Source: a virus. Taken from it: DNA of 25,036 nucleotides. Every line of letters begins with the position of its first letter. The stretch's first letter is position 1. A program made the position numbers and the translations under genes. Below the pieces are notes generated by a model that was given only the letters and a program-made list of their open reading frames with translations, made no database searches and was not told the DNA's origin. Where the stretch lies: IMG/VR virus record IMGVR_UViG_3300028800_000299, positions 1 through 25,036 of that record, one strand, 5' to 3'. This document shows, piece by piece, positions 15,823-22,841 of this stretch.

Positions 15823-17445
15823 TTACCCGAAAATCTTAGAATTCATAAAGAAGGCGCCTTGATAAGTTTCTTCCATACCCTTTCTGTAATTAGGTTGGCA
15901 GTTACCATGAGCATCTTGATAAACCTTGTGAAGAGGTAGATTCGTATGTCCACAAATTGGATGCGAACTATTTGCATTCTTGATGATTCTTGAGCAGGTT
16001 GGAACTGTTCCAGAAGCAACCTTCTTTACACCTAAGTTGTTGATATAGAGAGCGAAAGCTTCTTTGTAGGCTGATTCATTGCCAGATTGTTGCAAAATAT
16101 TCAAAGCGTCTTCTGCTTTGGCAAAATTACTATCAATGACTGCGGCTTTGACATTTTGAACAAGTTCGGAAGGATTTAGATTGTGTTGAGGTGAAGTTGC
16201 TGCAACAACCTTTGCATCTGCGCTGTTATTGACGAACAAATCACTAATTGTTTCTTTTGTGAAAGAAGCAACTTTGCCATCACAGATTAAAACTTCTGGT
16301 GATAAAACTTTATCATTAGCAATTTTTACAGGAACCTTGAATGCTGTCTTTCCGCCGAATAAAGATACTCCGAAGAAAATTGTCTTCTCGTCGCATGCAA
16401 CAACACTAATTTGTGGGTTCTTAATTCCCATTCCAGCTAATGTTCTAACAACAGCGTCTCTACCATTGTTTAACTTTGCTTCGCCAAACTTGAAGCCTGC
16501 GATGCCACCTGGTGATGAAAATTTTGCAGCAAATGAATCTGCCTGTGCAGACTTTGGAACTGCGACGTCAGCTCGGGCGGCTTTGAATGGTTCCAATCCA
16601 ACAACTCCGCCGAAATCTCCGACGTGTTCTTTTTTGGATGCCATCTTGGTCATTGCCATTTCAACTGAATTAATTACATCTTTACCTGTGGCTTGTTTTG
16701 TAAGCACGGCTAAAATGTCCTGTGAACGAACTTTTGATTTTGTCCCAGCGAATGCAATTAAATATTTTTTAATATTTACATGATTCAAATCTTGTGGCCC
16801 AGCATTACACATAAATACTTCTGGCTCTACCACTTTACCCTTAATAGTCTCTACCGGGACGAATATACTTGTAACGCCCTTTGGAGTATTATAGTCTGCT
16901 TTAACGATAATGAAATTTTCGTTACCCGACTCAACATCTACTTTGGATGCTCTCAAGTTCCACATATCTAAATTAGAAGCTACCGCACGTTTTGCTTGTG
17001 CAGCGACATCACTAGAATATGATTTCAATGTATCATTGCCAAAAGCTGCGTCTAATGCGTTGGATAAAATTGGGTCAGAAAACTTCTCATGGATTTTATC
17101 GATGGTAGTTTCTTGAGTTTTATCAATGGTTGGCCCGGTGGGAGTTGCAACAGTACCAAGCTCATCTTTAAAGTATTCAGCAAATTTTGAATTTCTACTG
17201 TAAAGTTTATTGTATAATGATTTTAATTCACTTTGCGTAATGAATAATTTGTCGTGATTTTCCATTTTGGTAATCACGGCATCCATCGCAATAATGGTTT
17301 GATCATAGGGATGAGCCTCAGCCATTTTGTGTAGTTTTGCGGAAATAACTGGAATGGCAAGTTTCTCGCCCTTTTCCATTATCTGACTGAAGTGTCTTAG
17401 AATTCCAATAGCGTTTGCTACTTCATTATCTTTGTCGAGACTCAT
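15823..17445 (-). CDS. Hypothetical protein with duplicated domain and C-terminal Cys/His site, 540 aa
   Basis: The N-terminal 100 residues are helical. Two related domains follow: about 151-231 and 328-407. They share the layout helix, then an F/I-V strand pair, then F-x-VPV, K-V-x-x-PEV and a Cys (IFVPVETIKGKVVEPEVFMC against FKVPVKIANDKVLSPEVLIC). The C-terminus carries Cys484, Cys498, His500, His507 and Cys516 in PICGHTNLPLHKVYQDAHGN, a possible metal site. The start has AGGTGATAA upstream. I do not know the family. A duplicated beta domain in the first large gene of the virion module would suit a structural protein. Confidence 0.78.
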   Translation of the reverse strand: MSLDKDNEVANAIGILRHFSQIMEKGEKLAIPVISAKLHKMAEAHPYDQTIIAMDAVITKMENHDKLFITQSELKSLYNKLYSRNSKFAEYFKDELGTVATPTGPTIDKTQETTIDKIHEKFSDPILSNALDAAFGNDTLKSYSSDVAAQAKRAVASNLDMWNLRASKVDVESGNENFIIVKADYNTPKGVTSIFVPVETIKGKVVEPEVFMCNAGPQDLNHVNIKKYLIAFAGTKSKVRSQDILAVLTKQATGKDVINSVEMAMTKMASKKEHVGDFGGVVGLEPFKAARADVAVPKSAQADSFAAKFSSPGGIAGFKFGEAKLNNGRDAVVRTLAGMGIKNPQISVVACDEKTIFFGVSLFGGKTAFKVPVKIANDKVLSPEVLICDGKVASFTKETISDLFVNNSADAKVVAATSPQHNLNPSELVQNVKAAVIDSNFAKAEDALNILQQSGNESAYKEAFALYINNLGVKKVASGTVPTCSRIIKNANSSHPICGHTNLPLHKVYQDAHGNCQPNYRKGMEETYQGAFFMNSKIFG

Positions 17446-17464
17446 TTATCACCTATTTTTAGAA

Positions 17465-18112
17465 TTAAAGTAATTCAGGGTATTTACTTAATACCTCTTT
17501 TTTAGCTGTTTCTGGTAGCTCAGAAAGTAATGCGGCAACTAATTTTTTGTTTGAGGCCAATTTCTTAGGAAGATACTTCTCAACAGAAACAAGTTCTGCA
17601 TCTGGAATTCCAAGCTTCTGTGAAGCAACTTTAACAATAGGATCGCCTTTATAGAAAAAGTTCAAAACCTTTGCTACCTTGGCTGATGCATTATGTTTAA
17701 AATATTCTACTTGACCCAAACGCTTGTCTGCTTCTTCTTTGGTGTCGTAAGTGCCTAAGTTCTTACCTTCTTCAGATTGAACTTGCCATTTACCATTGGT
17801 TAAATGTTTTACAACCGCAGTCTTAACCATTGCATTCTTTTGCAAGATACTGGCTCCGCTTGACAAAATTACTTCCCAGCCATCAGCTACTGATGCGGTT
17901 TTCTTGTTGTCGGTTTCGTCGTATAGAGTGACAATGTAATCACCATCTTCAGCCGATTGAACTTGCCAAAGTGATGCGCCCTTGTCGGAATCCTTGAATC
18001 TAACAACATCAAAAGCTACAGTCTCGAGCTGATCTTTTACGTCGGCAAGCCTGTAAGATTTCTTTAATAACTTGTTCTCTAATTTAGTGAAATCTACTTT
18101 GAATTCTGACAT
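17465..18112 (-). CDS. Hypothetical protein, 215 aa, first gene of the virion module
   Basis: The ATG follows ACGGAG at good spacing and comes after the 110-base module boundary. The protein has two WQVQS segments (49-53 and 109-113), each followed by an acidic turn and a strand, suggesting a duplicated small beta unit. The second continues GKNLGTYDTKEEADKRLGQV, then EYFKHN, a pattern seen in phage peptides that pass over from a beta hairpin to a basic helix. Residues 145-215 are helical and Lys/Leu-rich. No enzyme motif. Being first after a likely promoter, it may be made in quantity. Confidence 0.78.
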   Translation of the reverse strand: MSEFKVDFTKLENKLLKKSYRLADVKDQLETVAFDVVRFKDSDKGASLWQVQSAEDGDYIVTLYDETDNKKTASVADGWEVILSSGASILQKNAMVKTAVVKHLTNGKWQVQSEEGKNLGTYDTKEEADKRLGQVEYFKHNASAKVAKVLNFFYKGDPIVKVASQKLGIPDAELVSVEKYLPKKLASNKKLVAALLSELPETAKKEVLSKYPELL

Positions 18113-18222
18113 TACGTCTCCGTGGAGTGAAATTTAGCTCTATATGATATAAATAATTATTGATAAAACGATGCCGTATTAGTAGTTTAGTATCAACTAA
18201 TTGCTAAATTATTTTTAATATT
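18113..18222 (-). promoter_or_regulatory. Module-boundary gap, candidate late promoter region
   Basis: This 110-base gap separates the replication module, ending with the HTH gene, from the virion module. On the minus strand it contains TACTAATACGG (18184-18174), resembling TACTAATATCG at 10746-10736, and an AT-rich box, TTATTTATATCATATAGAG, nearer the next gene. A weak inverted repeat, TTTAG with CTAAA (about 18186-18208), is present, but no strong terminator. A promoter here fits the layout; exact elements are unproven. Confidence 0.35.
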
Positions 18223-18663
18223 CTACCATTTTTCGCTACGAATCTCCGCCATCTTGTCAAGAATTTCTTTAATTTTTTCGTCTTTCTCAATTATTTTCCA
18301 AAGTTTCTTTTTGGCGCCACCGTAAACACGTTTGCCATTTTTATAATCTACATTGCCATTCAATGACTTTGTGATACTGGATTGATTGACATTGAGCATC
18401 TTGGCAATTTCCATTTGTGTATAACCATCAGCATATAATCTGATTACTTCTTTTTGTCTATCAGTAAGTAAAGTATTTACAATTCTCCAAAACTCTACCT
18501 TTAAGTCATCTTCAAGAAGCATTAAGTCTTCATTGTATTGAAATGGATTAAGACGATTATAGATTGAATCTTCATTACAGAACGCCTCCATCATATCGTT
18601 TGAGCACACAGTCTCAAGCAAAACATATTGGTAGCGATCTGAACGATTTTGTCTTTTATTCAT
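18223..18663 (-). CDS. Sigma region 4-like helix-turn-helix protein, 146 aa
   Basis: The central part (66-103 from my start) is a clear HTH of the sigma-70 region 4/LuxR type: LTDRQKEVIRLYADGYTQME, then IAKMLNVNQSSITKSL. It is followed by KRVYGGAKKKLWKI, a basic segment also fit for DNA contact. Sigma region 2 is absent, so it is not a complete sigma factor; a transcription regulator or sigma-like adaptor is more likely. I chose the ATG at 18663, which has GGAG at proper spacing; the ATG four codons earlier has none. Its position just before the virion module makes it a candidate regulator of late genes (inference). Confidence 0.82.
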   Translation of the reverse strand: MNKRQNRSDRYQYVLLETVCSNDMMEAFCNEDSIYNRLNPFQYNEDLMLLEDDLKVEFWRIVNTLLTDRQKEVIRLYADGYTQMEIAKMLNVNQSSITKSLNGNVDYKNGKRVYGGAKKKLWKIIEKDEKIKEILDKMAEIRSEKW

Positions 18664-18686
18664 GCCCAACTCCATAAAATTATTCG

Positions 18687-19484
18687 CTAATGTATATTTG
18701 TATTCCTTACGCTAAAAGGTATGGAATCATTATCATTTTGCGAAAGATATTCGTAAATATCTTTATAACCTATCGGCAAATGTAAATTATGAACATTTGC
18801 AATGTTTCCAAACTTACTCATAGCTCTAGAGCTACCGACTTCACCACCTTCATCATTGTCGAATAGTATAAAGATATTCTTACTATATCGACAAATTAAC
18901 GATAATTGATAGTCCGTTATGTTATTATTGCCCACCGCTACAAAATTAAAGTGACCTTTCTCCCTAGCCTTGATGACATCGAATTGACCCTCGACAACAT
19001 AAGCTAAGTCTTTCTCTATAATCGACTGTTTTGCCTCATATAATCCGAATACGTGATTGCCCTTTTTGAAGAAAGTGTTCTTATATTTTGGTATCTTAGC
19101 AGCCTCTCGTTCTTGATCTGAGAGTAAAGTTCTGCCTACTAAGGCGATAATATTACCATAAACATCGCGATATGGCAAAATAAGTGGATGATTCTCAAAA
19201 AAAGAATTAAATACCTTCTTATAAGATACCGTTTCTTCAAGTATCCAGTGAGACAGCAACTGCGCTTCTTTTAATTTTTCTTCACTCACGAATGAAGTTA
19301 GTAGATTGATGTTATCGATTCCTGGGAAATATCCAAACTTAAATTCTTCTTGCATTTGCGGATTCAATCTAGAGTTCACATACTCTCGATATGGCTCAGC
19401 AAAAGGAGAATTATTTAATAGGTATCGGCAAGCATCCACAACATCGTCATAAGAATGGGATTTGTAAATTTTCTTAGATGACAA
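18687..19484 (-). CDS. DnaG-type primase catalytic core (TOPRIM), lacking the N-terminal zinc domain
   Basis: The 265-residue protein aligns with the RNA polymerase core of DnaG primases. It has FGYFPG (50-55), then LILPYRDVYGNIIALVGRTL (101-120), KYKNTFFKKGNHVFGL (133-148), TOPRIM motif YVVEGQFDVI with Glu165, and FDNDEGG with Asp209/Asp211 for metal binding. It makes RNA primers for DNA synthesis. Cellular DnaG has an N-terminal CHC2 zinc domain and a C-terminal helicase-binding domain; neither is here. A separate two-ribbon zinc protein is encoded two genes upstream and could supply the first. The start is TTG with GAGG upstream and overlaps the previous gene by 11 bases. No helicase gene is in the window. 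Confidence 0.9.
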   Translation of the reverse strand: MSSKKIYKSHSYDDVVDACRYLLNNSPFAEPYREYVNSRLNPQMQEEFKFGYFPGIDNINLLTSFVSEEKLKEAQLLSHWILEETVSYKKVFNSFFENHPLILPYRDVYGNIIALVGRTLLSDQEREAAKIPKYKNTFFKKGNHVFGLYEAKQSIIEKDLAYVVEGQFDVIKAREKGHFNFVAVGNNNITDYQLSLICRYSKNIFILFDNDEGGEVGSSRAMSKFGNIANVHNLHLPIGYKDIYEYLSQNDNDSIPFSVRNTNIH

Positions 19485-19716
19485 GATCGCCTCGCTTTAT
19501 CCAAGCACCAATTATTTGTAAAATCGTATATTTGATGCTAGCCTCGGATTTGTTATTATGAAGCTGATTTATGTAATGCTTAGTCTCTTCATTTATTTCA
19601 TTGAGCAAATCATATAAATTATCGTTTTTTAATTTCCAATCCAAAGGGTGTGGTTTAATATCAAATATTAAACAACCTCTATTAATACGAAACGTAATTT
19701 CTGGTAGTTCAGACAT
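19474..19716 (-). CDS. Small hypothetical protein, 80 aa, between zinc protein and primase
   Basis: The frame overlaps its neighbours on both sides (8 bases with the zinc-ribbon gene, 11 with the primase), a strong sign of a real coupled gene. It starts MSELPEITFRINRGCLIFDI and continues into two amphipathic helices (NLYDLLNEINEETKHYINQL; SIKYTILQIIGAWIKRGDL). No known family. It may belong functionally with the primase and zinc protein. Confidence 0.75.
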   Translation of the reverse strand: MSELPEITFRINRGCLIFDIKPHPLDWKLKNDNLYDLLNEINEETKHYINQLHNNKSEASIKYTILQIIGAWIKRGDLVI

Positions 19717-20041
19717 CCTTATCTACTTTCTTTAGCTGCGTCTTTAACATTCGCTTGAATGTCTCAGTGAGGTGCGCTAGAGGATCACCGCACGATGAAC
19801 ACACTATATCCGTGCCGTTGTCCACCGGTCTGTCCTCTTTTCCGCATTTTTGACACTTCACACTGAATGGAACCTTCTTAACCTCCCGATATTGTTTCAA
19901 AGCTTTTAGTTGCATCTTGATAAAATGATTTACTTTATCCAATTTTTTATTACAAAGACCGCAAAATACTTCTTCGGTTTTTGGATTTAGATAAGGGTCT
20001 ACCGCCTTGTTACAGAACGGGCACAACATTTGAACAGCCAT
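19709..20041 (-). CDS. Tandem zinc-ribbon protein, 110 aa
   Basis: Two zinc ribbons are visible: Cys7/Cys10 with Cys27/Cys30, and Cys63/Cys66 with Cys81/Cys84 (CPFC, CGLC, CQKC, CSSC). Each is followed by a similar helix (VNHFIKMQLKAL and LTETFKRMLKTQL), so the protein looks like a duplication of ribbon plus helix. Zinc ribbons of this type bind DNA, RNA or polymerase subunits. The gene has a strong AGGAGA site, starts right after the DnaJ stop, and lies two genes ahead of a primase core that has no zinc domain. It could be the template-reading partner of that primase, or a transcription factor. Confidence 0.85.
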   Translation of the reverse strand: MAVQMLCPFCNKAVDPYLNPKTEEVFCGLCNKKLDKVNHFIKMQLKALKQYREVKKVPFSVKCQKCGKEDRPVDNGTDIVCSSCGDPLAHLTETFKRMLKTQLKKVDKDV

Positions 20042-21028
20042 TTAATTCTCCTGATTCTTTAGGAATTTTATTAGTTTATCAGTCTCTGGTGGGTAAAGTA
20101 CATATAGCTTAACTCGTTCATTACCGACACGATTAACACCTAAATTGGGTAGGATAACTTCATCCTTGTTTTTAGATTGTGGTGGAATTGTAATTGTCGT
20201 GATTCCATCTATTGTTGGAACGGTTACTTCAGTTCCTTCGAGCGCTTCCAATAGAGAAATTTTCTTTCCCGTTACTACATCATTCCCTTCAATTTTTAGA
20301 GTAACTGATTTTTCAACTTTGACATGCAAAATTACATCAGTGTATGCATCACCAATCATACCGTGGCCAGCGTAGTCACCGATTCCTACCAATCGTAAAA
20401 CATCCCTTCCTTCATGAACCCCTGGTGGTATATTTGCCTCAATAGATATATTCGTTTCTAAAAACCCATCTTCTTTACACTTGACACAAGATTCATATTT
20501 CGTTGCACCACGACAGGAACCACACGCCCCTCGCATGGTCATATGGCCCTGGACCATCGTTATGAATCCGGTTCCTTTACATGGCGTGCAACCATTTGAT
20601 ACTTGTTTTTTACCTTGACCATTGCAATCGTCACATTTTGTTTTTCTACTATATGATAGAGGTTTTTGACATCCCAACACAGATTCACGAAAACTAATTG
20701 TCGTGTTTAGATGTTTATCTTCCACGATAATAGTTTTTCTATTGGAACCGCCCATACCGTGCTGGCGTAGAAGATCTTCAATGTTTATACTGAAACCATG
20801 ACTGCTACTACTGTAGGTGTGGGCTGGAGCTTCAGTGGGACCAAATCCTTGACCCGTGGTTAGATACTGATAGGCCTCATTGACTTCCTTAAACTTTTCT
20901 TCAGCATCAGATTCTTTATTACGATCAGGATGATATTTAGCCGCAGTCTTCTTATAAGCCTTCTTCAAATCATCTTCAGATGTATCCTCAGTAGTTCCCA
21001 ATACGGAGTGTGCTTTTGTTCTATCCAT
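20042..21028 (-). CDS. dnaJ: DnaJ (Hsp40) co-chaperone, class I
   Basis: All parts of a class I J-protein are present in 328 residues. The J domain carries the HPD motif at 33-35 (KYHPDRN), which triggers DnaK ATP hydrolysis. A short Gly/Phe-Ser linker follows (60-80). Four CxxC pairs come next: Cys132/135, 147/150, 169/172 and 181/184, three of them in near CxxCxGxG form. Two substrate-binding beta domains close the protein (from about 190). It is slightly shorter than bacterial DnaJ, mainly in the linker. No DnaK is encoded here, so it presumably recruits the host DnaK. The start overlaps the RuvC stop (TAATG), which places it in the replication operon; it may remodel replication or regulator complexes. 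Confidence 0.95.
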   Translation of the reverse strand: MDRTKAHSVLGTTEDTSEDDLKKAYKKTAAKYHPDRNKESDAEEKFKEVNEAYQYLTTGQGFGPTEAPAHTYSSSSHGFSINIEDLLRQHGMGGSNRKTIIVEDKHLNTTISFRESVLGCQKPLSYSRKTKCDDCNGQGKKQVSNGCTPCKGTGFITMVQGHMTMRGACGSCRGATKYESCVKCKEDGFLETNISIEANIPPGVHEGRDVLRLVGIGDYAGHGMIGDAYTDVILHVKVEKSVTLKIEGNDVVTGKKISLLEALEGTEVTVPTIDGITTITIPPQSKNKDEVILPNLGVNRVGNERVKLYVLYPPETDKLIKFLKNQEN

Positions 21029-21621
21029 TATTCTTTCTTGCCTTTCTTTGCTTTTTTAACTTTTGGTTTTTTAATTTTTAATATTATTTTACCTGTGTGT
21101 ACGTATGCACAATATAACGCGACTGCTACGCTGTCTGCCATGTCTTCTGAAACTGAATCAATATTTCCCTTCTTTTTATAAACATAAGGAAATGCAATTC
21201 CCAAATGGCTCGCGACAAGTTCAGGCATCTCTTCTTTTTTTGGTAGCACTGGCGTCTTTTTCAACCCATGACGAATCTGCATGACATTGAATAATTCTGG
21301 TGACTTGCTCAAATAATCATGTGCTAATAAGCCAATCATTCGATTAAAAACTGCCAAAGTAATAACCGTTTTGGCGCTGCTTTTATTTTTCATGAATTGA
21401 ATAATATCTTCCACTGCAATATAATCTGGTTTAAAATCATCAATGATTTTTTTTATTATATTTTTCGTATGATAGAGTCTTTCTAATATATTGCCTTTCT
21501 TAATTGGCTTATGATAATTACATTTGATAAATTTAACATCATTAGTAGTATCATCGAATTCTAATACAGAGTAGCCGATGCAAGTACTGGAAATATCGAA
21601 ACCTAATATTTTTTTAATCAT
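21028..21621 (-). CDS. RuvC-like Holliday junction resolvase
   Basis: The 197-residue protein has the RNase H-fold resolvase layout: first strand with Asp9 (LGFDISSTCIGYSV), Glu71 in YIAVEDIIQF (68-77), and terminal acidic residues Asp160/Asp163 in SVSEDMADSVAVAL. A Lys-rich tail (KIKKPKVKKAKKGKKE) would add DNA affinity. It would cut branched DNA during recombination or before packaging. The start is fixed by the catalytic Asp9; it has no obvious Shine-Dalgarno sequence and lies 19 bases past the terminator after the ssDNA-binding gene. Its stop overlaps the DnaJ start. Confidence 0.85.
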   Translation of the reverse strand: MIKKILGFDISSTCIGYSVLEFDDTTNDVKFIKCNYHKPIKKGNILERLYHTKNIIKKIIDDFKPDYIAVEDIIQFMKNKSSAKTVITLAVFNRMIGLLAHDYLSKSPELFNVMQIRHGLKKTPVLPKKEEMPELVASHLGIAFPYVYKKKGNIDSVSEDMADSVAVALYCAYVHTGKIILKIKKPKVKKAKKGKKE

Positions 21622-21639
21622 AGTAGGTTATATATCAAT

Positions 21640-21669
21640 AAAAAAGGCCACGAGTTTTGCTCATGGCCT
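21640..21669 (-). terminator. Intrinsic terminator after the ssDNA-binding protein gene
   Basis: On the minus-strand transcript a 10-base-pair stem (AGGCCAUGAG with CUCGUGGCCU, one G-U pair) closes a 5-base loop and is followed by a run of U. The arms lie at 21660-21669 and 21645-21654 and the T-tract at 21640-21645. It sits 23 bases after the ssDNA-binding protein stop, as expected for a terminator that ends a strongly expressed transcript. Confidence 0.85.
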
Positions 21670-21691
21670 CTGATATGTTTAATTTGAGAGA

Positions 21692-22429
21692 TTAACTTGT
21701 TGCGGTTTCTTCGTTATACTCTGGGAAGATATCGTCAACGCCCTCAGTTTCTTGAGGAACGACATCTGGTGTCTTACGAGCGGTTGCCTTTCCACCTGAC
21801 TTGCCGGCTGCTGCTGGCTTTGCTGGTGGAATGAATGGTGCAGCTCCTTCAAGAACATGATCGAGTCTCTTTTGAACTTGTTCAGGAGTTGGAGGAGTTA
21901 CCTTGCGAGCTAGCTCTGCTGAGTTAGCGCCGTCTCTTGCCTTCTTAGCTTCAACAGATAATTCCTTGTGAGGAATTGGTTGAACCATGTAGTAACCAGT
22001 TGGGCCACCATTCTTGTTAACTTTGATGTTGATATCATAGTTCTTTGGATTGCCCCAGATTTCATCGTTTGATAATGCTTTGATCGCTGCATATACTTGA
22101 TATGAAACGTCAAGAATTTTGTACTGATTGGTCTTGATTTCGATCACGCCAATAAACCATCTTTGGCCTGCCTTTAAACCTAAGTCACAGGCTGGGCAAG
22201 AACCTTTGCCATCGGGGTTTGAACAATTTACTTTTTGTCCGAAACCTTTAAGGTCATCAGCTTTCTTCACGCCCTTGTGAACGATGTATTGAAAAGCGTT
22301 TGTTACTAGTCTAACTACGTTAGAGCCGCTGTCTAATCTAAGCCAAAGATCCTTTGAGTTAGGTTGTCTACCACTAGTTGGTTCGCTTTCGTCGTCCCAA
22401 GATACTTCGCCATTTCCATATGTTGCCAT
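21692..22429 (-). CDS. ssDNA-binding protein, gp32-like with zinc site and acidic tail
   Basis: The 245-residue protein has an OB-like core (LWLRLDSGSNVVRLVTNAF; RWFIGVIEIKTNQYKILDVS) and the sequence GPTGYYMVQP typical of phage ssDNA-binding proteins. His51, Cys69, Cys78 and Cys81 (SCPACDLG) are spaced much like the His-Cys-Cys-Cys zinc site of T4 gp32. After a Pro/Ala/Lys linker it ends in an acidic tail (GVDDIFPEYNEE), the part that in this class recruits partner proteins. It would coat single strands during replication and cooperate with the recombinase and the UvsY-like candidate. The start has AAGGAAAA upstream and an intrinsic terminator follows the gene. Confidence 0.88.
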   Translation of the reverse strand: MATYGNGEVSWDDESEPTSGRQPNSKDLWLRLDSGSNVVRLVTNAFQYIVHKGVKKADDLKGFGQKVNCSNPDGKGSCPACDLGLKAGQRWFIGVIEIKTNQYKILDVSYQVYAAIKALSNDEIWGNPKNYDINIKVNKNGGPTGYYMVQPIPHKELSVEAKKARDGANSAELARKVTPPTPEQVQKRLDHVLEGAAPFIPPAKPAAAGKSGGKATARKTPDVVPQETEGVDDIFPEYNEETATS

Positions 22430-22506
22430 TTTATTTTCCTTATGTCTAGCTACGCTAGTTTTAATTTGAATTACTACTACCTTTCTTTCTAATGTTGTTT
22501 CAGAAC

Positions 22507-22806
22507 TTATCGAACTGAAAATTCAACTAATCTTGTTCTTGTATTATCTGATGTGCGTGTAAAACGAACGCTAATGCCTTCAGCACGAACTCTTCTAACT
22601 ACTCTGTTAAGGACAACGCGCAATACGCTTGCAGAACCTGGCCAAAATGCTGGAACTGAATTACCTAACGAGGCTGTTAAAGCATTGTTAAGTTGTGTCA
22701 TGGTTCCAACCCATGGTGTTGATCTGCGGGATACTAATCTTACGATGCCATTCACTACTAAATTTGATACTGTTTTTGCATTATTTGTTCTACTATTTAA
22801 TGTCAT
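22507..22806 (-). CDS. Small basic winged-helix-like DNA-binding protein, 99 aa
   Basis: I chose the ATG at 22806; the frame could also open with GTG at 22818, but that start has no ribosome site. The protein begins MTLNSRTNNAK. From residue about 30 it reads TPWVGTMTQLNNAL, FWPGSASVLRVVLNRVVRRV, RAEGISVRFTRTSDNTRTRL. This matches the pattern W-x-G-T-x-x-x-L ... W-P-x-S ... L-x-x-x-L ... G-I-x-V-x-F-x-R that I know from the C-terminal winged-helix region of phage and plasmid primase/helicase proteins. Here it stands alone. It is strongly basic (pI high), consistent with DNA binding. A plus-strand frame over the same bases is a shadow. Confidence 0.72.
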   Translation of the reverse strand: MTLNSRTNNAKTVSNLVVNGIVRLVSRRSTPWVGTMTQLNNALTASLGNSVPAFWPGSASVLRVVLNRVVRRVRAEGISVRFTRTSDNTRTRLVEFSVR

Positions 22807-22841
22807 TTTATTGCTCACTTTTTATATATTTTTAATTGTTT

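Noticed and set aside
22446-22458. CTAGC-TAC-GCTAG hairpin before the ssDNA-binding protein gene
   Set aside because: The stem is only 5 bp and has no T-tract in the direction of transcription, so neither a terminator nor a riboswitch can be supported.
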